9,602 nucleotides of DNA from TWA4 sp051879215 (GTDB lineage: Bacteria; Bacillota; Clostridia; Lachnospirales; Lachnospiraceae): positions 1 to 9,602 of the forward strand of contig JBJELP010000184.1 of assembly GCA_051879215.1 (NCBI GenBank). The letters are read 5' to 3'. The position numbers and the translations under genes were made by a program. Below are positions 1 to 6,745 of this stretch, piece by piece (position 1 is the stretch's first letter; the number at the start of each line of letters is the position of its first letter). The notes beneath the pieces are model-generated. The model saw only the letters and a list, made by a program, of their open reading frames with translations, was not told the origin of the DNA and did not search any database.

Positions 1-212
1 GTCCTTGTGCATTATTAAAATATGTCAAGGCAAAGCCTGCCCTTACGGTGGAAGAGAAGAACTGTACCGGATGTAAATCCTGTATGCGTCTGGCATGTCC
101 TGCCATCAGCATAAAGGACAAGAAGGCTCATGTGGACAACACCCTTTGCGTTGGCTGCGGTGTATGTCAGCAGCTTTGTAAATTTGATGCGCTGAAAGCG
201 CCGGAGGTTTGA
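1..212 (+). CDS. iorA: Indolepyruvate:ferredoxin oxidoreductase alpha subunit, C-terminal fragment (2[4Fe-4S] ferredoxin domain)
   Basis: Partial gene entering from the left edge; the reading frame has full codons from position 3 and ends at TGA 210-212. The visible ~69 residues hold a ferredoxin-like domain with two cysteine clusters: CTGCKSCMRLACP (CxxCxxCxxxCP) and CVGCGVCQQLCK (CxxCxxCxxxC). This matches the C-terminal tail of IorA, whose missing N-terminal part binds thiamine diphosphate and decarboxylates aryl-2-oxoacids such as indolepyruvate or phenylpyruvate, giving aryl-acetyl-CoA, CO2 and reduced ferredoxin. The second cluster ends in CK where such clusters usually have CP. The identification rests on the ferredoxin tail plus the immediately following iorB (2-base gap); from the tail alone another ferredoxin-domain protein would be possible. 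Cytoplasmic, working as a complex with IorB. Confidence 0.85.
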   Translation, partial: PCALLKYVKAKPALTVEEKNCTGCKSCMRLACPAISIKDKKAHVDNTLCVGCGVCQQLCKFDALKAPEV

Positions 213-214
213 TT

Positions 215-781
215 ATGACTAAGAATATTATGATTGTTGGTGTAGGCGGACAGGGTTCACTCCTTGCCAGCAAATTACTCGGACATCTGCTGCTGACCCA
301 GGGATACGATGTAAAGGTTTCTGAAGTTCATGGAATGAGCCAGAGAGGCGGCAGCGTTGTTACATATGTCCGTTTCGGTGAAAAGGTATATTCACCGATC
401 ATTGATAAAGGGGAAGCAGATTTTATTGTTTCCTTCGAAAAACTGGAAGCAGCCAGATGGGTGGAATATCTGAAGGAAGGCGGCCGTATTGTGGTCAACA
501 CACAGCAGATCGACCCCATGCCGGTTATCACCGGTAATGCACAGTATCCGGAAAATCTGATCGAAAAGATGGAGGCTCTGGGCATTCAGGTGGATGCCAT
601 GGACTGTCTGTCTCTGGCAGAACAGGCCGGTTCCGCGAAGGCTGTCAACATCGTGCTGATGGGACGCCTTTCCAGATACTTCGATATTCCGGAGCAAACC
701 TGGAAACAGGCAATCAGAGACTGCGTGCCTGAAAAATTTGTGGAACTGAATCTGAAAGCATTTGAACTGGGCCGTGCATAA
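215..781 (+). CDS. iorB: Indolepyruvate:ferredoxin oxidoreductase beta subunit
   Basis: 188-residue protein of the pyruvate ferredoxin/flavodoxin oxidoreductase gamma-type domain family, near the usual IorB length. The N-terminus has the glycine-rich GVGGQG motif (residues 9-14) after a hydrophobic beta strand, and the family signature EVHGMSQRGGSV at 37-48. It pairs with IorA to decarboxylate aryl-2-oxoacids, coupling acyl-CoA formation to ferredoxin reduction. The ATG at 215 is preferred because GGAGG (203-207) lies 7 bases upstream, inside the end of iorA; an in-frame TTG at 209 is only 1 base from that Shine-Dalgarno and is unlikely to be used. The gap to iorA is 2 bases, so the two subunits are almost certainly translationally coupled. 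Followed after 119 bases by a PaaK-type ligase in the same direction. Confident identification; the exact oxoacid preference cannot be read from sequence. Confidence 0.93.
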   Translation: MTKNIMIVGVGGQGSLLASKLLGHLLLTQGYDVKVSEVHGMSQRGGSVVTYVRFGEKVYSPIIDKGEADFIVSFEKLEAARWVEYLKEGGRIVVNTQQIDPMPVITGNAQYPENLIEKMEALGIQVDAMDCLSLAEQAGSAKAVNIVLMGRLSRYFDIPEQTWKQAIRDCVPEKFVELNLKAFELGRA

Positions 782-832
782 AATGAGCCAAGGGTCAAAA
801 AGTCAAAAACTGAATAACAAAAAAATCTTAAA

Positions 833-866
833 TGCCTGTATCTCTCTTTCGATTGCAATGCAGGCA
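833..866 (+). promoter_or_regulatory. Inverted repeat between iorB and the ligase gene
   Basis: TGCCTG (833-838) pairs with CAGGCA (861-866) across a 22-base loop, inside the 119-base gap between iorB and the ligase. No T-run follows, so it is not a standard terminator, and no convincing promoter was found in the gap. It could be an mRNA processing or stabilising element in a shared transcript, or chance. An ATG within the left arm (832) is in frame with the ligase but has no Shine-Dalgarno. Confidence 0.25.
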
Positions 867-900
867 ATGGAATATATTTATTTACCTGGAGGAAAGAAAT

Positions 901-2211
901 ATGGAGAAACAGTATTTCCAGCCTGAGATTGAAACCATGTCTCAGGAAGAAATCAGAAAAATGCAGAGCGAAAAGCTCGTAAAGCAGGTGAAGCATGTCT
1001 GGGACAACGTTCCCTGCTATCGTGCAAAAATGGAAGCAATGGGTGTTACACCGGATGATATCAAGAGTATTGATGATTTACATAAACTTCCGTTTACCAC
1101 AAAGGATGACCTTCGTGATCAGTATCCTTATGGATTCCTGGCTGTACCCCAGTCCGAATGTGTACGTATTCAGTCCACCAGCGGTACCACAGGCAGACGT
1201 GTTGTTGCGTTCTACACCATGGACGATATCCGAATCTGGGACGAATGCTGTGCAAGAGCAATTGTTGCAGCAGGCGGAACAAAGGATGATGTGGTTCATG
1301 TAAGCTACGGCTACGGTCTGTTCACAGGCGGTCCCGGCCTGAACGGCGGTTCTCATCTGGTAGGAAGTCTGACCCTGCCCATGTCTTCCGGTAATACCGA
1401 TCGTCAGCTGCAGTTCATGACAGACCTGGGATCCACCATCCTTTGCTGTACACCTTCCTACGCTGCATACCTTGGAGAATCAGCAAGAGACAGAGGTATT
1501 CTTGATCAGATCAAGCTGAAAGCTGGTATCTTCGGCGCAGAAGCATGGACAGAAGAAATGCGTCATGAAATTGAAGAACTTCTGGGCATTAAAGCTTATG
1601 ATATTTACGGTCTGACTGAAATCTCCGGTCCCGGTGTATCCTTTGAATGTGAAGAACAGAAAGGTATGCATATCAATGAAGACCATTTTGCTGCCGAAGT
1701 CATCAATCCCGAAACCGGTGAAGTGCTTCCCGAAGGCGAAAAGGGTGAACTGGTATTTACCTGTCTGGACAAGGCTGCATTCCCGCTCCTTCGTTACAGA
1801 ACAAGAGATATCACTTTCCTGACCCGCGAAAAATGCTCCTGCGGACGTACCCATGTACGTATGCACAAGCCCATGGGCAGAAGCGATGATATGCTGATCG
1901 TTAAGGGTGTCAACGTATTCCCTTCACAGATTGAAACTGTACTGCTGAACAATAACTACGCACCTCAGTACCAGATCATCGTTGACCGTATCAACCATTC
2001 CGATACCATCGAAGTTCATGTGGAAATGACCGATGAAATGTACGCAGATACCTCTGTATCCAAGGAAAGCAGAGAGAGAAAGCTGCAGGCAGCTCTGAAG
2101 TCCATGCTGGGTATCCTTGTGGATGTGGTTCTGCTGGCTCCCAAGTCCATCGTAAGAAGCGAAGGCAAGGCCGTTCGTATTGTGGATAAGAGAAATCTGT
2201 ACAAATCATGA
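901..2211 (+). CDS. paaK: Phenylacetate-CoA ligase (PaaK family, AMP-forming)
   Basis: 436-residue adenylate-forming enzyme of typical PaaK length. Visible motifs: ATP/AMP-binding STSGTTGRR (92-100), YGLTE (236-240), RYRTRD (298-303), KCSCGRTH (311-318, the CxCGR element seen in PaaK proteins) and the C-terminal GKAVRI (422-427) with the presumed catalytic lysine K423. The family joins phenylacetate and CoA with ATP to AMP. Next to iorAB it may run in reverse, releasing arylacetate and conserving ATP during amino acid fermentation, or it may re-activate arylacetates (inference). The start is ATG 901, not the upstream in-frame ATG 832: GGAGG at 888-892 is 8 bases from 901 and the extra 23 residues are not family-like. 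Likely cotranscribed with iorAB. Paralogues in anaerobes often act on other aryl or short-chain acids, so the exact substrate is unsure. Confidence 0.88.
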   Translation: MEKQYFQPEIETMSQEEIRKMQSEKLVKQVKHVWDNVPCYRAKMEAMGVTPDDIKSIDDLHKLPFTTKDDLRDQYPYGFLAVPQSECVRIQSTSGTTGRRVVAFYTMDDIRIWDECCARAIVAAGGTKDDVVHVSYGYGLFTGGPGLNGGSHLVGSLTLPMSSGNTDRQLQFMTDLGSTILCCTPSYAAYLGESARDRGILDQIKLKAGIFGAEAWTEEMRHEIEELLGIKAYDIYGLTEISGPGVSFECEEQKGMHINEDHFAAEVINPETGEVLPEGEKGELVFTCLDKAAFPLLRYRTRDITFLTREKCSCGRTHVRMHKPMGRSDDMLIVKGVNVFPSQIETVLLNNNYAPQYQIIVDRINHSDTIEVHVEMTDEMYADTSVSKESRERKLQAALKSMLGILVDVVLLAPKSIVRSEGKAVRIVDKRNLYKS

Positions 2212-2230
2212 TAAAGATGATACAATAAAT

Positions 2231-2284
2231 AAAATCCCTCTCTGAAATCACAGGATATACTGTGAATCAGAGAGGGGTTTTCTG
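2231..2284. terminator. Bidirectional terminator between convergent genes
   Basis: Two-part hairpin: CCCTCTCTG (2236-2244) pairs with CAGAGAGGG (2268-2276), and CACAG (2249-2253) with CTGTG (2260-2264), with a small internal loop between. AAAA (2231-2234) pairs with TTTT (2278-2281), giving a T-run after the stem on the plus strand (iorAB-paaK end) and a weaker ATTTTATTTATT run on the minus strand (amidohydrolase end). Confidence 0.85.
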
Positions 2285-2328
2285 TTTCATAATGAGAAAT
2301 GATTTATTTAGTGAAAAATGATCTGCTT

Positions 2329-3192
2329 TCAGGAAAGACCCAGCAGCTGTCTTGCGTTTTCACCCATCACAGCAGCTTTCTCAGCCTCTGTAAAGGGTAT
2401 CTGCATGAATCGGTCCACATAAGCCTTCTGGCTGCTCCAGGGGCAGTCAGAAGCAAAGAGAATGTGATCCGTACCGTGGGCTCTGGCCAGTTCCAGAAAT
2501 TCACTGTCATACATGTTCATGGACTCTTCCGGGGTTCGGGTCGTTCCCTCAGCCGGTTCAATGGGGCCCACGGAAAATGCCGTATCAAGCCAGATGGGAG
2601 CGCCTGCCAGATCGCTTTTGATCTCTTTCCAGTTCCGCCAGCCTCCCATATGGGCAGCAACCAGTTTTGTGGGTGATACTTCCTTTATTACATGAAGAAT
2701 CTGCTCCACCGATGCAAAATCATGATGGGGAATTCCGATATCCCATCCGGCATGGGTCAGTACGATCAGATCCAGCTCCGAAGCGGCATCGATAATCCGC
2801 AGAAAACGGATGTCATCAAAATCCACATCCTGATAGGCGGGATGGAGTTTGATGCCTTTTACACCGCCTTCTTTCAGACGCCGAAGTTCTTCATTATAAT
2901 TCTCATAATCCGGATGCATGCCGCCGAATGAAATCAGACCGGAATGTGCACCGGATTCGGCCTGTGCCTGTACATCTGCAATGGCGATGGTATTCAGCTT
3001 CTCCACCTGTCTGACGTTGGTTGCCACTGGCAGGGTAACGCTGTAATCGATACCGGCTTCCTGCATGGACTGCAGCAGACCTCTGGCTGTTGCATCGGTA
3101 TAGGGCTTGGAGCGGGATTTTTTCTGCAGCTTATCAATGACACCGGCAGCAATTTTTTCCGGAAAGATATGGGTATGAAAATCGATAATCAT
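2329..3192 (-). CDS. Amidohydrolase-2 family metal-dependent hydrolase (TIM barrel)
   Basis: 287 residues with the amidohydrolase-2 layout: N-terminal FHTH metal motif (H6, H8), GIKLHP (113-118), THAGW with H147, AAHMGG with H181, and the late metal-binding aspartate D249 in ASDCPW. All metal-binding positions expected for this superfamily are present, so it is probably active. The family (related to ACMSD and resorcylate decarboxylases) includes hydrolases, lactonases and non-oxidative decarboxylases; the reaction here cannot be assigned. No signal peptide or membrane segment, so cytoplasmic. It starts 5 bases after the aminotransferase stop. Its own Shine-Dalgarno is poor (AAAGGA about 15 bases from the ATG), so translation probably depends on coupling to the upstream gene. 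Both products may act on the same pathway (inference). Confidence 0.85.
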   Translation of the reverse strand: MIIDFHTHIFPEKIAAGVIDKLQKKSRSKPYTDATARGLLQSMQEAGIDYSVTLPVATNVRQVEKLNTIAIADVQAQAESGAHSGLISFGGMHPDYENYNEELRRLKEGGVKGIKLHPAYQDVDFDDIRFLRIIDAASELDLIVLTHAGWDIGIPHHDFASVEQILHVIKEVSPTKLVAAHMGGWRNWKEIKSDLAGAPIWLDTAFSVGPIEPAEGTTRTPEESMNMYDSEFLELARAHGTDHILFASDCPWSSQKAYVDRFMQIPFTEAEKAAVMGENARQLLGLS

Positions 3193-3197
3193 GACGC

Positions 3198-4385
3198 TTA
3201 TCTGTATTCCTTTGCCAGTGCTTCAAATGCAGACAGAGAACGCTCGATCCGTTCGGTCGGTACACAGAAGGAGATACGGGTGTGTCCGGGACATCCGAAA
3301 CCGGCACCGGGAACGATCAGCAGGTTATGATTCTTTGCTCTTTCACAGAAGGCCACATCATCAGCCTCCAGTGTACGGGGGAACAGATAGAAGGTTCCGC
3401 CGGGTTCCACCACATGGTATCCCATTTCACGAAGACTCTTCACCAGCAGGTTTTTATTGGTTTCATATACGGAAATATCAGCAGTTTCCTCTGCACAGGC
3501 AGCACAGATCTGCTGGAAGAGGCTGGGAGCACATACGTAGCCCAGAGAACGGCCTGCACCTGCAATGGCTGCATAAACGGTTTTGGAGTCCTCCACCTGA
3601 TCGGGAACCAGCACATAACCCAGACGTTCCCCGGGTAATGATAAGGACTTGGACCAGGAATAGCAGATCAGAGTATTGTCATAATAGTGAGGCATATAGG
3701 GAACAGTGATGCCGTCAAATACGATCTCACGGTAAGGTTCATCGGAAATCAGATAAATGGGTTCACCGTACTCTTCGGATTTCCGTTTCAGAATCTCAGC
3801 CAGTTTTTTCACGGTTTCTTCTGAATATACGGAACCGGAGGGGTTATTGGGAGAGTTTACAAGAACACCACGGGTGTTTCTGGTGATGGCAGCCTCAAAC
3901 TTCTCAAAATCAATCTGGAATGCTTCAATATCCGCAGGAATCAGAACCATCTTTGCACCGGCCCCTTCGATAAATACCTTGTATTCGGGGAAATAGGGGG
4001 CGAAAACGATGAATTCATCCTCGGGACCGCAGGTCATTGCATTCAGGCAGCAGCAGAGGGCAGCAGCAGCACCAACGGTAATATAAAGGTTATCTGCATG
4101 GACACCTGCCTGAAAACGGCGGTTCAGAGAATCTGCAATCTTTATTCTGGCAGCCAGATCACCCTGTGCACTGGTATAGCCATGGAGGGTAACCGGATCA
4201 GAATTTTTCAGCAGATCAAGGGCAGTGGAAGTTACGCTGTCCGGTGAAGGAACACTGGGATTGCCAATGGAAAAGTCAAATACATTTTCTGCACCGACTT
4301 CTGCAGCGCGGATTTTACCGAATTCAAAAAGTTCCCGGATAACAGAACGCTGTGTACCGAGTCCGACCATTCTTTTGTTAAGCAT
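3198..4385 (-). CDS. Pyridoxal-phosphate aminotransferase, class I/II (AspC-like fold type I)
   Basis: 395 residues, standard length for subgroup I aminotransferases. Visible PLP-site elements: Y70, NSPNNPSG (177-184) with N181, SDEPY (214-218) with D215 and Y218, the Schiff-base lysine K246 in SWSKSLSLPGERLG, R254 binding the phosphate, and the substrate-carboxylate arginine R370 in HTRISF. It moves an amino group between an amino acid and a 2-oxoacid. Close relatives are annotated as aspartate or aromatic aminotransferases; substrate is not decidable here. Near iorAB, making arylpyruvates from aromatic amino acids is plausible (inference). AAAGGAG lies 9 bases before the ATG and a good promoter sits just upstream. 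First gene of a two-gene transcript with the amidohydrolase. A CCC run (111-113) and several other cysteines are present; nothing is missing. Confidence 0.9.
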   Translation of the reverse strand: MLNKRMVGLGTQRSVIRELFEFGKIRAAEVGAENVFDFSIGNPSVPSPDSVTSTALDLLKNSDPVTLHGYTSAQGDLAARIKIADSLNRRFQAGVHADNLYITVGAAAALCCCLNAMTCGPEDEFIVFAPYFPEYKVFIEGAGAKMVLIPADIEAFQIDFEKFEAAITRNTRGVLVNSPNNPSGSVYSEETVKKLAEILKRKSEEYGEPIYLISDEPYREIVFDGITVPYMPHYYDNTLICYSWSKSLSLPGERLGYVLVPDQVEDSKTVYAAIAGAGRSLGYVCAPSLFQQICAACAEETADISVYETNKNLLVKSLREMGYHVVEPGGTFYLFPRTLEADDVAFCERAKNHNLLIVPGAGFGCPGHTRISFCVPTERIERSLSAFEALAKEYR

Positions 4386-4423
4386 GTCATATTACTCCTT
4401 TGATAAAAAATATAGATGAACTT

Positions 4424-4452
4424 ATTTTACATTTATTTTAATGCATTGGCAA
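4424..4452 (-). promoter_or_regulatory. Promoter for the aminotransferase-amidohydrolase transcript
   Basis: On the minus strand TTGCCA (4452-4447) and TAAAAT (4429-4424) are separated by exactly 17 bases, matching the housekeeping consensus at 5/6 and 5/6. The start site would fall near 4417, leaving a leader of about 30 bases before the ATG at 4385. The spacer contains the 8-base palindrome AATGCATT (4440-4447). Confidence 0.75.
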
Positions 4453-4544
4453 GTTATGTTTTTAAGATGTAAAGGAAGTCAGGAAAGATAGATTTTATAA
4501 CTGAAAAAATGTAATAAATGAAATAATTTGCGCAAAAATCCTTC

Positions 4545-4850
4545 TTAGAATTCATTGGGGAAAGTTTCAATTGTTACTATAATCTCATCTGTCTGAATTT
4601 TGCCGAACTCCTGTTCAAGGATTTGTACATTTATTTTTCCGAGGTTGTGTAATTCCGACATCACGTTTTCTTCTTTCGCTTCTGATATATTAATTATACC
4701 AGAAACAGCCATGTTTTCAACTACTCATCTAACAAATATTCGAAGGCGATGAGCGGTAAGCTTGGCTCTTTTAAGCTCTGGACTTAGCATTTTCTTTTTG
4801 AACCAGATTACACATCTTTGTCTTTGTCCGTCAGTGCAGGCGGTTGACAT
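4545..4850 (-). pseudogene. Decayed minus-strand reading frame, two pieces split by an in-frame TGA
   Basis: One minus-strand frame runs 102 codons from ATG 4850 to TAA 4545 with a single internal stop (TGA at 4727-4725). The first piece is 41 residues (MSTACTDGQ... ending HRLRIFVR). The second can start at ATG 4712 and gives 55 residues, including LGKINVQILEQEFGKIQ followed by TDEIIVT. That stretch resembles, from memory, the N-terminus of small prophage- or mobile-element-linked proteins of the PBECR (phage-barnase-EndoU-colicin-RelE-like nuclease) type, which go on to an HIxxRHP motif; here the frame ends shortly after, so any catalytic part is lost. Neither piece has a good Shine-Dalgarno, and the promoter for the plus-strand ligase overlaps the beginning of the frame. 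Most likely a relic; coding by chance is possible. Confidence 0.35.
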
Positions 4851-4872
4851 TTAACGGCAAATATGATACCAT
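4844..4872 (+). promoter_or_regulatory. Promoter for the AMP-forming ligase
   Basis: A perfect -35 TTGACA (4844-4849) is followed after 17 bases by TACCAT (4867-4872), a 4/6 match to the -10. TATGAT (4862-4867) is a better -10 by sequence but is only 12 bases away. The leader to ATG 4990 would be about 110 bases, long enough to hold the palindromes described separately. Confidence 0.6.
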
Positions 4873-4888
4873 AAACAAGGTTTACTTT

Positions 4889-4931
4889 AACAGTTTAAAG
4901 AAGAAAAATATAAAAGAATATGGAAACTGTT
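4889..4931 (+). promoter_or_regulatory. Spaced inverted repeat in the ligase leader
   Basis: AACAGTTT (4889-4896) and its exact complement AAACTGTT (4924-4931) are separated by 27 A-rich bases, shortly after the expected transcription start. Could be a two-half-site operator or an mRNA hairpin. Short enough to be chance. Confidence 0.3.
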
Positions 4932-4938
4932 GTTGCTG

Positions 4939-4954
4939 TTCAGCAGCTGCTGAA
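4939..4954. promoter_or_regulatory. 16-base perfect palindrome upstream of the ligase
   Basis: TTCAGCAGCTGCTGAA is identical to its reverse complement. It lies in the ligase leader, about 70 bases after the expected start site and 35 bases before the ATG. A spacer-free dyad of this size at this place suits a homodimeric regulator acting as a roadblock, for example of the TetR type common beside acyl-CoA ligases (inference). No regulator gene is in the window. Confidence 0.4.
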
Positions 4955-4989
4955 TTGTAATCAAAAAAGAATACAAAGGGGAAAGAATC

Positions 4990-6624
4990 ATGCCTGTTAC
5001 TGATTTACTGGAACGAAATTGCAAATTATACGGAGATGAAGTGGCTCTGGTTGAGTTAAATCCCATGATGACGGATACCAGAAGAACCACCTGGAAAGAA
5101 TACGATCTGATGCAGCCCACATCACCGGAGCCTTACCGAAGAGAGATTACATGGGCGGTTTTTGATGAAAAGGCAAACCGCGTAGCAAATATGCTGCTGG
5201 GACGCGGCGTGAAAAGAGGAGATAAGGTTGCGATTCTGATGTTTAACTGTCTGGAATGGCTCCCGATTTATTTCGGTGTTCTGAAGACAGGTGCCATTGC
5301 AGTACCATTTAATTTCCGTTTTTCAAGTGATGAAATTATGTACTGTGCGGATCTGGCTGAAGTGGATGTGCTGATTTTCGGACCGGAATTCATTGGCCGT
5401 ATTGAAGCCATTGCTGATAAACTCTGCAAGCGCAGACTTCTGATTTTTGTGGGTGATAACTGTCCTACATTTGCAGAAAGCTATCATGCCATGGTTGCTG
5501 ACTGCTCCAGCAAGGCACCGTTGATCCGAATTGATGACGAAGATGATGCAGCCATTTATTTTTCTTCCGGCACCACCGGTTTCCCGAAAGCTATTTTACA
5601 TAATCATACCAGTCTGCTGCAGGCAGCACAGATGGAACAGAAACATCATGAAACCGGCCGTGAGGACAATTTCCTCTGCATTCCGCCGCTGTATCATACC
5701 GGTGCAAAGTTCCACTGGATGGGAAGTCTCTGTGCCGGCAGCAAATCCGTATTGCTGAAGGGAACAAGCCCGGAGATTATTCTGAATGCCATTTCACAGG
5801 AGAAATGTACCATTGTGTGGCTGCTGGTTCCGTGGGCACAGGATATTCTGGATGCACTGGATCGTGGAGATATCAAGTTAAAAGATTACGATTTGTCTCA
5901 GTGGAGACTGATGCATATCGGTGCACAGCCCGTTCCGCCTTCATTGATTAAGAGATGGAAGGAATATTTCCCCCATCATAAATATGACACCAATTATGGT
6001 CTTTCCGAATCCACCGGTCCCGGATGTGTACATCTTGGAATGGAAAATATTCATAAAGTCGGTGCCATCGGTGTTCCCGGTTATCGCTGGAAATGTAAGA
6101 TTGTGGACGAAAACGGTGTGGAAGTGAAACAGGGAGAAGTCGGTGAACTCTGTGTGAAAGGTCCCGGTCTTATGACCTGCTATTACAATGATCCCAAGGC
6201 CACAGCAGAAACTCTGAAGGACGGATGGCTGTATACCGGCGATATGGCCATGCAGGACGAAGACGGTTTCTATTTCCTTGTGGATCGAAAGAAAGATGTC
6301 ATTGTCAGCGGCGGTGAAAATATCTATCCCGTACAGATTGAAGACTTTATGCGTACTCACAAGAAAATAAAGGATGTTGCGGTAATCGGTCTTCCGGACA
6401 AACGTCTTGGTGAAATCACCGGTGCAATCGTTGAAATCAAAGAAGGAATGAACTGTACAGAGGGAGAATTGTTCGAGTTCTGTATGGAACTTCCCAGATA
6501 TAAACGTCCGAAGAAAATCATTCTAGCTGATATTCCCAGAAATTCAACCGGAAAGATTGAAAAACCGAAACTTCGCAAACTGTACGGAGCAGAATACCTG
6601 GTAGCACAGCAGAATAAAGGATGA
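4990..6624 (+). CDS. AMP-forming acyl/aryl-CoA ligase (class I adenylate-forming, CaiC/FadD-like)
   Basis: 544 residues with a complete set of AMP-binding motifs: FSSGTTGFPK (191-200), YGLSESTG (336-343), YTGD (415-418), DRKKD (432-436) with R433, GGENIYP (441-447) and the catalytic lysine K522 in NSTGKIEK. It should convert a carboxylic acid, ATP and CoA to acyl-CoA, AMP and pyrophosphate in the cytoplasm. The N-terminal part holds a stretch (about 31-52) between the usual strand and ITWAVFDEKANRVA, so that WKEYDLM precedes the normal ITW element; it reads as a subfamily insert. AAAGGGGA (4975-4982) is 7 bases from the ATG. It stands alone with its own promoter, a palindrome in its leader and a terminator. 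Substrate unknown: medium-chain, carnitine-like or aryl acids are all possible. It is clearly different from the PaaK-type ligase nearby. Confidence 0.88.
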   Translation: MPVTDLLERNCKLYGDEVALVELNPMMTDTRRTTWKEYDLMQPTSPEPYRREITWAVFDEKANRVANMLLGRGVKRGDKVAILMFNCLEWLPIYFGVLKTGAIAVPFNFRFSSDEIMYCADLAEVDVLIFGPEFIGRIEAIADKLCKRRLLIFVGDNCPTFAESYHAMVADCSSKAPLIRIDDEDDAAIYFSSGTTGFPKAILHNHTSLLQAAQMEQKHHETGREDNFLCIPPLYHTGAKFHWMGSLCAGSKSVLLKGTSPEIILNAISQEKCTIVWLLVPWAQDILDALDRGDIKLKDYDLSQWRLMHIGAQPVPPSLIKRWKEYFPHHKYDTNYGLSESTGPGCVHLGMENIHKVGAIGVPGYRWKCKIVDENGVEVKQGEVGELCVKGPGLMTCYYNDPKATAETLKDGWLYTGDMAMQDEDGFYFLVDRKKDVIVSGGENIYPVQIEDFMRTHKKIKDVAVIGLPDKRLGEITGAIVEIKEGMNCTEGELFEFCMELPRYKRPKKIILADIPRNSTGKIEKPKLRKLYGAEYLVAQQNKG

Positions 6625-6649
6625 TTTCTTCCATCTGATTGTCATTTCA

Positions 6650-6686
6650 GCCCATATGTCTCCTTTCGGAGATTATATGGGCTTTT
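6650..6686 (+). terminator. Terminator of the ligase gene
   Basis: GCCCATAT (6650-6657) pairs with ATATGGGC (6675-6682), and the inner TCTCC (6659-6663) pairs with GGAGA (6668-6672) around a TTTC loop. TTTT (6683-6686) follows. Lies 26 bases after the stop codon. Confidence 0.8.
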
Positions 6687-6745
6687 ACTATGGGACAAAG
6701 AAAATGAGGGAATCGCAGTAAATAGCAAGATGAAAAGCTGATTAA

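Noticed and set aside
209..214. TTG start for iorB two codons upstream of the ATG.
   Set aside because: GGAGG at 203-207 would be only 1 base from the TTG, but 7 bases from ATG 215.
832..900. Longer paaK start at ATG 832.
   Set aside because: No Shine-Dalgarno before it; GGAGG at 888-892 serves ATG 901, and the extra residues do not look like the family.
1480..1866. 128-codon minus-strand frame inside the PaaK-type ligase.
   Set aside because: Shadow of a confident gene, with no own ribosome binding site or neighbours.
4740..4790. tRNA or tmRNA-like fragment suggested by the non-coding look and short stems.
   Set aside because: No T-loop (GTTCRANNC) or acceptor stem could be placed.
4875..4989. 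Riboswitch or T-box in the ligase leader.
   Set aside because: No T-box sequence, no specifier-type stem and no terminator/antiterminator pair; only simple palindromes are visible.
5941..6360. 139-codon minus-strand frame inside the ligase.
   Set aside because: It lies opposite a strongly supported coding sequence with all its motifs in the plus frame; its peptide resembles nothing.
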